Source of the DNA: Bog-756 sp963977795
GTDB lineage: Bacteria > Actinomycetota > Acidimicrobiia > Acidimicrobiales > RAAP-2
DNA: 7,479 nucleotides
Direction: 5' to 3'
Assembly (NCBI GenBank): GCA_963977795.1
Contig: CAXBRB010000131.1
Location: forward strand, 1 to 7,479
Shown here: piece after piece, positions 1 to 4,949 of the stretch
How positions within the stretch are numbered: the first letter of the stretch is position 1
Layout: the number at the start of each line of letters is the position of its first letter
Translations under genes and position numbers: made by a program
Notes under the pieces: generated by a model
What the model saw: only the letters and a program-made list of their open reading frames with translations
Databases searched by the model: none
What the model was told of the DNA's origin: nothing

Positions 1-175
1 ACGCAGGGGTGCCGGCGGTGAAGCCGGAAACCGGGGCCGGCGGGGCCTGCCGGGGCCGCTGTGGCCGGGAGCCGCTCCGGCGGCGCTGGGCCGAGACCAT
101 CCGGAGCACGATCAGTCCCACGAAGATGACCAGGGCCAGGGAGGAGTGGCCGTAATAGATGTAGGCCGTGGGCAC
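1..175 (-). CDS. Membrane-anchored protein, N-terminal part only (runs off left edge)
   Basis: The frame reads from a GTG at 175 leftwards with no stop to the window edge, giving 58 residues that begin VPTAYIYYGHSSLALVIFVG. Residues about 10-26 form one hydrophobic helix (LALVIFVGLIVLRMV). A strongly basic stretch follows (AQRRRSGSRPQRPRQ), then a Pro/Ala-rich linker, which suggests a single-pass protein with a basic cytoplasmic flank after the helix. An in-frame TAG at 185-187 lies just upstream, so the GTG is the first possible start. No Shine-Dalgarno is visible, but TAGACT at 182-187 sits six bases before the GTG, as in leaderless actinobacterial genes. The family is not recognisable from so short a piece. 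It could be an anchored redox or enzyme protein whose domain lies outside the window. The membrane call is reasonable; function is unknown. Confidence 0.55.
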   Translation of the reverse strand, partial: MPTAYIYYGHSSLALVIFVGLIVLRMVSAQRRRSGSRPQRPRQAPPAPVSGFTAGTPA

Positions 176-181
176 CCCGGA

Positions 182-187
182 AGTCTA
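182..187 (-). promoter_or_regulatory. Candidate -10 hexamer of a leaderless promoter
   Basis: TAGACT on the minus strand fits the actinobacterial TANNNT -10 pattern. It is separated by six bases (TCCGGG) from the GTG at 175, which would put the transcription start at or next to the start codon. No convincing -35 element is seen, though a CTGAC lies about 20 bases upstream. The same layout occurs before the methyltransferase gene at 4950. The call is inferred from pattern and spacing only; TANNNT occurs by chance, though less often in DNA this GC-rich. Confidence 0.4.
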
Positions 188-231
188 CGGCCGAGGTGGG
201 CGGCGGCGTCAGCGGAGGATGCGGCGGCCGG

Positions 232-696
232 TCACCCCGCCTGCTGCATCCGCTCCAGGGTGGCCTGCATGGAGCGGTGGACGGCCTCGACGGCCTGGAG
301 CGGGCGGATCATGACCCGGAACTCCACGATGCGGCCCTCGTCGTCGCAGCGGATCATGTCGATCCCGTTGACGTACTTCCCCTCCATGGTCGTCTCGAAC
401 TCGAGGACGGCGGTGTCGCCGTCCAGCACCTTCTTGGTGTACCGGAACGCCCCGAGTCGCTCCCCCTCCTCAGGCGGCGCGTCGCCCGACGTCCCGGGGT
501 CGGACTCCCCGGGGAAGGCCGAGGCGGCCGCCTCCAGGTAGAGCTTGGTGATGGCCTTGCCCCGCTGGGGGGTGAAGACGACCGGCGAGTAGAAGACGAC
601 GTCGTCGGCCAGGAGGGCGTCGAGGCCGCCCTCGAGCTGGCCCCGCAGGTGGGTGTGCCAGCGCTCGATCACCTGCTCGATCACCTGCTCGGCCAT
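232..696 (-). CDS. SnoaL/NTF2-like fold protein (154 aa)
   Basis: The protein starts MAEQVIEQVIERWHTHLRGQ and is 154 residues long, in the usual range for a single NTF2-like domain. The N-terminal helix is followed by LDALLADDVVFYSPVVF, the typical 'L..ll.dDv.f.sPv' signature. GKAITKLYLEAAASAF follows, then alternating strands (GDTAVLEFETTMEGKYVNG, IDMIRCDDEGRIVEFRVMIR) of the curved sheet. Such folds serve as isomerases, hydratases, cyclases or plain ligand binders on small hydrophobic molecules; the substrate cannot be read here. The ATG at 696 is chosen because GAGAGGAG lies six or seven bases upstream. A frame open to 1116 would add about 140 low-complexity residues that are antisense to the DUF35 gene. 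It is divergent from the DUF35-thiolase operon, so it may share control and possibly a pathway with it, which is inference. The fold call is strong; the biochemical role is open. Confidence 0.85.
   Translation of the reverse strand: MAEQVIEQVIERWHTHLRGQLEGGLDALLADDVVFYSPVVFTPQRGKAITKLYLEAAASAFPGESDPGTSGDAPPEEGERLGAFRYTKKVLDGDTAVLEFETTMEGKYVNGIDMIRCDDEGRIVEFRVMIRPLQAVEAVHRSMQATLERMQQAG
663..686 (-). repeat. Perfect 12-bp tandem duplication inside a coding region
   Basis: GCTCGATCACCT (plus strand) occurs twice back to back at 663-674 and 675-686, followed by a further partial GCTCG. It lies in the first helix of the SnoaL-like gene and encodes repeated Gln-Val-Ile-Glu, keeping the frame. It looks like a small in-frame slippage duplication that lengthens the N-terminal helix by about one turn. 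Confidence 0.7.
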
Positions 697-819
697 CGGG
701 GCTCCTCTCGTGCCGCCGGCGGCGGCGCAGACCGCCGACGCTATCGGCCCGGACGGGCGGGCCGCCCCGCCACCCGCTACGGTGAGCCGCGTTCGGGCCG
801 AGCGCACGGGAGCAGGCAG
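697..819. promoter_or_regulatory. Divergent intergenic region between the SnoaL-like gene and the DUF35-thiolase operon
   Basis: These 123 bases separate two divergent gene starts, so at least one promoter in each direction is expected. Plus strand: TACGGT at 778-783 fits TANNNT, about 37 bases before the ATG at 820, and GGGAG at about 808-812 may serve as ribosome binding site. Minus strand: TAGCGT at 743-738 fits TANNNT, about 42 bases before the ATG at 696, and is followed by a clear GAGAGGAG. Neither hexamer has a recognisable -35, so these are only candidates. No clear operator palindrome is seen. Confidence 0.35.
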
Positions 820-1218
820 ATGGCGAAGCAGATCCCCCTGGTCGACTACCTGGTGCTGGGCGACCGCCCCCACCTGGTGGCCCACGAGTGCACCGGCTGC
901 CGGGCCCGGTTCTTCGACCGGCGCAACGCCTGTGCGTCCTGCGGGGGGACGGTGTTCGCCACCGTGGAGATCCCCACCGAGGGCGAGGTGGCCGCCTTCA
1001 CCATCGTGTCCTTCGCCGCCCCCGGCGTGCCCGTGCCGTTCGTGGCCGGCATGGTCGACTGCGGCGGCACCAGCGTGCGGGCCAACATCATCAACACGCC
1101 CCCCGATCCCGAGCACGTGACGCTGGGGATGGCGGTCCGCCTGGCCACCACCGTGGTCGGGACCGACAGCGAGGGCACCGAGGCGATCGGGTTCGGCTTC
1201 GAGCCCGCAGGAGGCTGA
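820..1218 (+). CDS. Zn-ribbon/OB-fold (DUF35) protein, acyl-CoA-binding partner of thiolase (132 aa)
   Basis: The start is MAKQIPLVDYLVLGDRPHLV. A rubredoxin-like zinc ribbon is formed by C24-x2-C27 and C38-x2-C41 (CTGCRARFFDRRNACASCG). The rest is an OB-fold beta barrel from residue 45 on (GEVAAFTIVSFAAPGVPVPF, then FVAGMVDCGGTSVRANI). Length and domain order match stand-alone DUF35 proteins. Members of this family bind acyl-CoA substrates and form complexes with thiolase-superfamily partners, for example the DUF35 part of ChsH2 with the aldolase Ltp2 in cholesterol side-chain breakdown. The next gene is such a partner, starting two bases after this stop, and this gene's last codons carry its ribosome binding site, so the two should be made together. 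An ATG at 820 preceded by GGGAG decides the start. The frame is open upstream to 196, but that part overlaps the SnoaL-like gene in antisense and has no family character. Confidence 0.92.
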   Translation: MAKQIPLVDYLVLGDRPHLVAHECTGCRARFFDRRNACASCGGTVFATVEIPTEGEVAAFTIVSFAAPGVPVPFVAGMVDCGGTSVRANIINTPPDPEHVTLGMAVRLATTVVGTDSEGTEAIGFGFEPAGG

Positions 1219-1220
1219 CC
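1206..1220 (+). promoter_or_regulatory. Strong ribosome binding site for the thiolase, inside the end of the DUF35 gene
   Basis: AGGAGG at about 1209-1214 lies in the last codons of the DUF35 gene, about seven bases before the thiolase ATG at 1221. The DUF35 stop (TGA, 1216-1218) falls between the site and the start. This layout implies translational coupling and fixes the thiolase start, although the frame is open back to 888. Confidence 0.85.
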
Positions 1221-2426
1221 ATGGCGAGCGACGACCTCTGGATCCTGGGGATCCACATGACCAAGTTCGGCAAGCACCCGGACAAGGACATGGTGGACCT
1301 GGCCTGCGACGCCGTGCTGGGAGCGCTGTGCGACGCCGACGTCACCATGCGGGACATCGGGGTGGTCGGGGCCGGGAGCCTCATGGCCGCACAGGCCGGC
1401 ATCGGCCAGCAGGTCCAGAAGCAGGTGGGCCAGACCGGCGTCCCCGTCTACAACGTGACCAACGCCTGCGCCACCGGCGCCACCGCCCTGCGGGTGGCCC
1501 TCATGGCCATCAAGGCCGGCGAGGCCGACATGGGCCTGGCCTTCGGCGTGGAGAAGCTGGCCGGGGCCGGCCTCCTGGCCGGGGGGAGCCGTCCCGACGA
1601 CGGTGGCGTCTTCACCCCCTCGGGCCGCTACGGGGCGGTGGCCCCGGTCGACGGCCGGATCGGCACCGAGATCATGCCCGGTGTCTTCGCCCAGATCGGC
1701 ATGGAGTACGGGCACCGCTACGGCGGCACCAGCTTCGAGCTGTTCGCCCGCATCAGCGAGAAGAACCACGCCCACTCCGTCCTCAACCCGCTGGCCGCCT
1801 ACTCCAAGCGGATGACCCTCGAGGAGATCATGGGCGACATCATGATCGCCTACCCCAACACCCGGCCGATGTGCTCGGCCAACTGCGACGGGGCGGCCGC
1901 CGCCGTGGTGGTGTCGGGCGCCAAGCTGCGCACGCTCTCGCTGGCCCAGCAGCGCCGGGCCGTCAAGATCAGCGCCTCGGTGCTGACCAGCGACCCCTGG
2001 CAGGAGTCGTGCCAGATCCTCCCCGACGTCAACACCCTGACCCGCAACGCCGCCACCGCCGCCTACGAGCAGGCCGGCGTCGGGCCGGGCGACCTCGACC
2101 TGGTCGAGCTCCACGACTGCTTCGCCACAGCCGAGCTGGTCCACTACGACAACCTCATGCTCTGCGAGCAGGGCGGGGCCGTCGACTTCTTCAACTCGGG
2201 GGCCACCTGGCGGGACGGGTCCATGCCCGTCAACGTCTCCGGGGGCCTCGAGTCCAAGGGCCACCCCATCGGGGCCACCGGCATCGCCAACCTGTGGGAG
2301 GTGGCCACCCACCTCCGGGGCGAGGCCGGCGACCGCCAGATCGAGGGCGCCCGGGTCGGCCTGACCCACGTGATCGGCCTGGGCTCGGCCTGCGGCGTCC
2401 ACATCCTGGAGCGCTCGGCCGCCTGA
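1221..2426 (+). CDS. Thiolase-superfamily protein, SCP-x / lipid-transfer-protein type (401 aa)
   Basis: This is a full-length thiolase fold of about 400 residues, probably catalysing carbon-carbon bond cleavage (or formation) on an acyl-CoA in the cytoplasm. Visible motifs are the nucleophile loop NACATG with Cys83, the HDCF motif with His298 and Cys300, and GHPIGATG with His348. A Cys391 lies in the C-terminal GLGSACGVHIL loop. HDCF marks the SCP-x/lipid-transfer branch rather than FadA-type beta-ketothiolases, which usually have a C-terminal CxG motif instead. The upstream DUF35 gene is its likely partner subunit, as in actinobacterial steroid and fatty-acid operons. Ltp2-type relatives with a DUF35 partner work as retro-aldolases with catalytic tyrosines. 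Here the classical Cys and both His are kept, so a thiolase reaction is the simpler reading. Substrate unknown. The ATG at 1221 is fixed by AGGAGG seven bases upstream. The gene ends in a convergent junction with a hairpin. Confidence 0.93.
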   Translation: MASDDLWILGIHMTKFGKHPDKDMVDLACDAVLGALCDADVTMRDIGVVGAGSLMAAQAGIGQQVQKQVGQTGVPVYNVTNACATGATALRVALMAIKAGEADMGLAFGVEKLAGAGLLAGGSRPDDGGVFTPSGRYGAVAPVDGRIGTEIMPGVFAQIGMEYGHRYGGTSFELFARISEKNHAHSVLNPLAAYSKRMTLEEIMGDIMIAYPNTRPMCSANCDGAAAAVVVSGAKLRTLSLAQQRRAVKISASVLTSDPWQESCQILPDVNTLTRNAATAAYEQAGVGPGDLDLVELHDCFATAELVHYDNLMLCEQGGAVDFFNSGATWRDGSMPVNVSGGLESKGHPIGATGIANLWEVATHLRGEAGDRQIEGARVGLTHVIGLGSACGVHILERSAA

Positions 2427-2452
2427 GCCCGCCCTGGCGAGCGCGGGGACGG

Positions 2453-2480
2453 CCGGGTCGGCTCCGGTCAGCCGACCCGG
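2453..2480. terminator. GC hairpin at a convergent junction, probable bidirectional terminator
   Basis: CCGGGTCGGCT (2453-2463) pairs perfectly with AGCCGACCCGG (2470-2480) around a six-base loop, an 11-bp stem. It lies between the thiolase stop (2426) and the oppositely directed flavodoxin gene. Its right arm and loop contain the flavodoxin stop (TGA, 2470-2468) and last codons. There is no T-tract on either strand, which is common for actinobacterial terminator hairpins. Position and pairing are seen directly; termination is inferred. Confidence 0.6.
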
Positions 2481-3004
2481 ACCGCCGGCAGGGTCCCCAG
2501 CACCGAGGCGGCCCACTCCTGGGCCCGGCGGCGCTGCTCCGGGCACAGGTGCCCGTCCCCGTCCACCAGGAAGCTGCGGGGGGCGGCCACCTCGTCGAAG
2601 CCGTGCCGACGGAGCTGGCGGGCGATGCCCAGAGAGGCCCGGCCCGTGGCGACGCAGGCCTCGGCCAGGCGGGTGTCGAACGCGGCGGCGGGGATGCCGT
2701 CGACCACCCCGAGGCCGGTGAACCACCGGTGCAGACCCGGGCACTCGTCGGCGCGGTCGACGGCCGGGCCGAACCGCTGGCCCAGGTGGGCACGGGCCAG
2801 CTGGCTGGTGGTGGCCCAGCGGGCGCCCCGAGGATGGGTGGGCCCGCCCACCAGGACCAGGTCGGCCCCGTCCAGGGACGCCGGCCCGGCATCGTGCACA
2901 GCGACCAGCAGCACCTCACCGTGGGCCCAGGCCGCCCGGGCCAGCTCCCCGGCCACCACCCGGGTCGTCCCCGTCAGCGACTCGTAGACCACCACCGTGC
3001 GCAT
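2468..3004 (-). CDS. Flavodoxin-like protein (178 aa)
   Basis: The protein begins MRTVVVYESLTGTTRVVAGE, a first beta strand followed by the FMN phosphate-binding loop S-L-T-G-T-T (residues 9-14). A second strand LVLVGGPTHPRG (about 49-60) forms the next flavin-contacting loop. This matches flavodoxin-family proteins, which bind FMN and carry one or two electrons between cytoplasmic redox partners. At 178 residues it is a little longer than short-chain flavodoxins. The later part (LGIARQLRRHGFDEVAAPRS) looks like the helix-strand pair common in actinobacterial family members. The ATG at 3004 is chosen because AAGGAG lies seven bases upstream; an in-frame ATG at 3061 would add 19 residues without family character. 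It is the last gene of a co-directional minus-strand run but is separated from the DUF202 gene by about 150 bases containing the 10-bp repeat array. It may have its own promoter there. The redox partner is not evident. Confidence 0.85.
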   Translation of the reverse strand: MRTVVVYESLTGTTRVVAGELARAAWAHGEVLLVAVHDAGPASLDGADLVLVGGPTHPRGARWATTSQLARAHLGQRFGPAVDRADECPGLHRWFTGLGVVDGIPAAAFDTRLAEACVATGRASLGIARQLRRHGFDEVAAPRSFLVDGDGHLCPEQRRRAQEWAASVLGTLPAVRVG

Positions 3005-3070
3005 GGTCCGCTCCTTCCCGGGCCATGGTCCCCTCGGCGTCGACCGGCCACCAGGGTCCAACGTCCCGGG

Positions 3071-3085
3071 CCGGTCCGGGACCGG
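3071..3085. repeat. Short inverted repeat in the flavodoxin upstream region
   Basis: CCGGTCC G GGACCGG is a 15-base near-perfect palindrome with a single central base. It lies 67 bases upstream of the flavodoxin start, right next to the 10-bp repeat array. It could be an operator or part of a hairpin. In DNA this rich in CCGG steps, chance is also a fair explanation. Confidence 0.35.
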
Positions 3086-3090
3086 TCTGT

Positions 3091-3165
3091 CCGGGTCAGG
3101 CCGGGTCAGGCCGGGCCAGGCCGGGTCCGGCCGGGTCAGGCCGGGTCAGGCCGGGTCAGGCCGGG
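3091..3165. repeat. Tandem array of a 10-bp unit, seven copies plus a half
   Basis: The unit CCGGGTCAGG (plus strand) is repeated without gaps from 3091 to 3160, followed by CCGGG at 3161-3165. Units 1, 2, 5, 6 and 7 are identical. Unit 3 has C for T at its sixth base (CCGGGCCAGG) and unit 4 has C for A at its eighth (CCGGGTCCGG). The array fills most of the gap between the second DUF202 gene and the flavodoxin gene, and its last full unit supplies the DUF202 stop codon (TGA, 3158-3156). The identical copies point to recent slippage expansion. Ten bases is about one helical turn, so any protein reading the unit would see it on one face of the DNA. Confidence 0.9.
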
Positions 3166-3518
3166 AAGAAGAGCCCGAGGAGGAGCCCGGCCAGCGCCAG
3201 CAGCACCGTGCCCCCGGCCACCAGGGCGAAGGCCCGGTGCCCGGCGATCCCGTGGGGGGCACCGGTGGCCATGAGCCGCCGGGACCACCGCATGCCGGCC
3301 AGCCACGTGGCTGCTCCGGCCGCCACGAGCAAGGAGACGGCGACGGCGCCACCGACCGGGAGGACCAGGACCCGGCGGACCAGGATGGCCGAGGCCACCA
3401 GGACGGCCAGGCCCGTCCGGCCCCAGGCCAGCTCGGTGCGCTGGGGAGCCAGGCCTTCGTCCCAGGTCACGTCGACCGGCCGGCCGGCCGGTGCCCCAGG
3501 GGCGGCGTCGGCCTCCAC
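3156..3518 (-). CDS. DUF202 family small membrane protein, second of a pair (120 aa)
   Basis: DUF202 proteins are small inner-membrane proteins of unknown biochemical role; E. coli has the adjacent pair YidG and YidH. The family signature R-T-x-L-A-W-x-R-T is present at residues 27-35 (RTELAWGRT), at the start of the first membrane helix. Three hydrophobic segments are visible: about 30-52, 55-76 and 95-118 (FALVAGGTVLLALAGLLLGL), as usual for the family. The start is GTG at 3518, four bases after the stop of the upstream YidH-like gene. There is only weak Shine-Dalgarno resemblance (GGTAGCCCG), so translation may depend on coupling. The polar, proline-rich N-terminus (EADAAPGAPAGRP) is likely cytoplasmic. 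The stop codon lies in the last unit of the 10-bp tandem array. Family assignment is good. Calling it YidG is by analogy of position only, so no symbol is given. Confidence 0.85.
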   Translation of the reverse strand: MEADAAPGAPAGRPVDVTWDEGLAPQRTELAWGRTGLAVLVASAILVRRVLVLPVGGAVAVSLLVAAGAATWLAGMRWSRRLMATGAPHGIAGHRAFALVAGGTVLLALAGLLLGLFFPA

Positions 3519-3522
3519 CGGG

Positions 3523-3888
3523 CTACCGGGCCGCCCCGACCAGCACCACCACGGCGGCCACCACGGCCATGACGGCGATGCCCACGGCCAGGACCAGCGG
3601 CATGCGGGAGGGCGGCAGGGGCAGCTGGCGGCGCATGGCCCGCTCGTTGGCCCGCCACTGGGTGAGGCTGGTCACCGCCACCAGGGCCCCCAGGGCGATC
3701 AGCGGGATGCCGAGGGCCCGGGGCCCGCCGGGGAAGTGGTGGCGGGGCAGGAACTCCGAGGCGGCCACCCCGGTGGCCAGCAGGGCCAGGGCGGTGCGGT
3801 TCCAGGCCAGGAAGGTCCGCTCGTTGGCGTAGGTGAAGCGGACGTCGGGCTCGGTCTCCTCGGGCTCGCCGACACCGTGGTGCTCCAT
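3523..3888 (-). CDS. yidH: YidH-like DUF202 membrane protein (121 aa)
   Basis: The protein starts MEHHGVGEPEETEPDVRFTY, an acidic cytoplasmic N-terminus, followed by ANERTFLAWNRTALALLATG with the full DUF202 signature RTFLAWNRT at residues 24-32. Three membrane helices are visible: about 25-45, 57-77 (LGIPLIALGALVAVTSLTQW) and 96-118 (PLVLAVGIAVMAVVAAVVVL). A basic loop (RANERAMRRQ) lies between the second and third. Length and order match YidH-type proteins; the role is not established in the family. Two consecutive ATGs occur at 3891 and 3888. AGGAG is six bases from the second and only three from the first, so I take 3888, but 3891 is possible. The gene follows the MBL hydrolase by about 40 bases and is nearly joined to the second DUF202 gene, which suggests one transcript. 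Confidence 0.87.
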   Translation of the reverse strand: MEHHGVGEPEETEPDVRFTYANERTFLAWNRTALALLATGVAASEFLPRHHFPGGPRALGIPLIALGALVAVTSLTQWRANERAMRRQLPLPPSRMPLVLAVGIAVMAVVAAVVVLVGAAR

Positions 3889-3929
3889 CATCGTCTCCTG
3901 TGCCGTGCCGGTCGTCGCCCCGCCGCAGC

Positions 3930-4766
3930 CTACCGACCGGCCGCCGGCACCTCGATGGTCAGCAGGTCGTGGGCCACCACCACCTCGCCGTCGAAGACCG
4001 CACGGGCCTGGTCGATCCACTCCTGCTCGGTCCCGGGAGCCGGAGCGGGGACCAGGTGGGTGAGGACGAGGGTGCCCACGCCGGCCCGGGCCGCCGTGGC
4101 CGCCGCCTGGGCCACGTCGGAGTGGTAGTCGAGCACGTCGACCAGCCGGGGCAGGCCGATGGCCTCGATCAGGTCCCGCCGGACCACGGTGTGGACGAGG
4201 ACGTCGGCCCCGGCGGCCAGGCGGTCCAGGCCCTCGCAGGGGACGGTGTCCCCGGCCAGCACCACCGATCCGCCGGCGTCGTCGATCCGGAAGGCCACCG
4301 TGGGGTGGACCGGGGCGTGGTCGGTGGGGGCGGCGGTCACCCGCACGCCGTCGCGCTCCAGCACGACCCCGTCGGACACCTCCTGGGTCACCGTGCCCGG
4401 CTCCCAGGTCAGGTCGTCGTGGTGGGCCAGCCGGTAGCCGACGTCGTGGGCCAGCATGGCCTCGGTCCGGGCCACCACCTCGGCCGTCCCGGCCGGGCCG
4501 ACCACGGTGAGCGGCAACGGGGCGAACGACGTGGCCCACCGCATGGTGATGAGGTCGTTGAGGTCGGTGATGTGGTCGCTGTGGAGGTGGGTGAGGAGCA
4601 CGGCGGCCAGCCCGCCGGGGCCCGCCAGGGCGCCGGCCATGCGCATCAGCACCCCCCGGCCGGCATCGACCAGCAGGTCGCCCGCCGACGTGCGGACCAG
4701 GGTGGACGGTCCGGCCCGGTTCGGGTCGGGCAGCGGGCTCCCGCTCCCCAGGATCACCACCTGCAT
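3930..4766 (-). CDS. MBL-fold metallo-hydrolase, RNase Z/arylsulfatase-like branch (278 aa)
   Basis: The first strand MQVVILGSGSPLPDPNRAGP, with its GSGSP turn, is typical of the RNase Z/AtsA-like branch of the metallo-beta-lactamase fold. The metal-binding H-x-H-x-D-H is complete as THLHSDH (His60, His62, Asp64, His65). Further likely ligands are a His in TDHAPVHP (150 or 154), Asp173 in VVLAGDT and His237 in LVLTHLVP. All sites for a di-zinc centre are therefore present, and the enzyme is probably an active soluble hydrolase. The substrate is not determined. True tRNA-processing RNase Z usually has an extra exosite arm, which I do not clearly see, so a phosphodiesterase- or sulfatase-like hydrolase is as likely. 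The ATG at 4766 is chosen because GGGAGGT lies seven bases upstream; the frame stays open to 5630, but that part is antisense to the methyltransferase. It is the first gene of the minus-strand run leading to the DUF202 pair and flavodoxin. Confidence 0.9.
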   Translation of the reverse strand: MQVVILGSGSPLPDPNRAGPSTLVRTSAGDLLVDAGRGVLMRMAGALAGPGGLAAVLLTHLHSDHITDLNDLITMRWATSFAPLPLTVVGPAGTAEVVARTEAMLAHDVGYRLAHHDDLTWEPGTVTQEVSDGVVLERDGVRVTAAPTDHAPVHPTVAFRIDDAGGSVVLAGDTVPCEGLDRLAAGADVLVHTVVRRDLIEAIGLPRLVDVLDYHSDVAQAAATAARAGVGTLVLTHLVPAPAPGTEQEWIDQARAVFDGEVVVAHDLLTIEVPAAGR

Positions 4767-4827
4767 CCGGCACCTCCCTGTCCTCGGCCGGCCTGTCGAC
4801 GGCAGTCCTGCCGCGGAGCCGACGTTC

Positions 4828-4846
4828 TGACAGTGAGTATGACAGT
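4828..4846. promoter_or_regulatory. Direct repeat TGACAGT-N5-TGACAGT, candidate operator
   Basis: Two identical 7-base copies of TGACAGT start 12 bases apart (4828 and 4840) with GAGTA between them. They lie 62 bases upstream of the MBL hydrolase start and about 100 upstream of the methyltransferase start. The patch from about 4824 to 4848 is clearly less GC-rich than anything around it. Direct 7-mers at about one-turn spacing resemble sites of OmpR/PhoB-type response regulators, which more usually have an 11-base period. Regulator identity is not inferable, and chance duplication is possible. Confidence 0.4.
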
Positions 4847-4850
4847 TGCC

Positions 4851-4945
4851 CGGCCCGGGCGCCGGGGCCGTGATGTGGGCCTCGGCCGGGCGCCGGGGCC
4901 GTCTCACAGGGCCCGGCCCGGGCGCCGGGGTCGTGGCTAGCCTGG
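4851..4945 (+). repeat. Three tandem copies of a 31-32 bp unit upstream of the methyltransferase
   Basis: The core GGGCGCCGGGG with flanking CGGCC and CCGT occurs at 4851-4872, 4883-4902 and 4914-4934, starting 32 and 31 bases apart with no other sequence between units. The roughly 20-base core is nearly identical in all three. Copy 2 lacks one C, and copy 3 has T for C near its end. The 11-12 base tails differ (ending GGGCCT, AGGGCC and AGCCTGG). The period is close to three helical turns, so the cores would lie on one face of the DNA. The third unit contains the TAGCCT -10 candidate. It may be a duplicated operator array or a slippage product; the function is inferred. Confidence 0.75.
4938..4943 (+). 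promoter_or_regulatory. Candidate -10 hexamer of a leaderless promoter for the methyltransferase
   Basis: TAGCCT fits the actinobacterial TANNNT -10 pattern and is followed by six bases (GGACCG) and then the GTG start at 4950. No Shine-Dalgarno-like sequence precedes this GTG. A transcript starting at the G of the start codon would be translated as leaderless mRNA, which is frequent in Actinomycetota. The region where a -35 would lie is inside the GC repeat array and shows no consensus. The layout matches the one seen before the left-edge gene. Confidence 0.45.
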
Positions 4946-4949
4946 ACCG

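Noticed and set aside
697..1116. N-terminal extension of the SnoaL-like protein (start at 1116)
   Set aside because: It would be antisense to the DUF35 gene and is His/Gly-rich without character; the ATG at 696 has a strong Shine-Dalgarno and begins the domain.
846..2744. Long minus-strand open frame (632 codons) across the DUF35-thiolase operon
   Set aside because: It is antisense to two clearly homologous genes, its translation is Gly/Pro/Arg/His low complexity, and such open frames are expected opposite real genes at this GC content.
3091..3165. CRISPR array
   Set aside because: The units are only 10 bp with no spacers between them and there are no cas genes; it is a simple tandem repeat.
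1328..3274. Long plus-strand open frame (648 codons) overlapping the thiolase and flavodoxin genes
   Set aside because: Its translation is almost all Arg/Gly/Pro with no domain, and it runs through the 10-bp repeat array and a convergent junction; it is a frame-shifted shadow.
3900..4940. Plus-strand open frame of 346 codons opposite the MBL hydrolase
   Set aside because: The opposite strand encodes a complete MBL fold with all metal ligands; this frame is low complexity and crosses the divergent promoter region.
4851..4945. CRISPR-like repeats or attachment site
   Set aside because: Only three units, spacers of about 11 bases, and no cas, integrase or tRNA gene nearby; a promoter-linked tandem repeat fits better.
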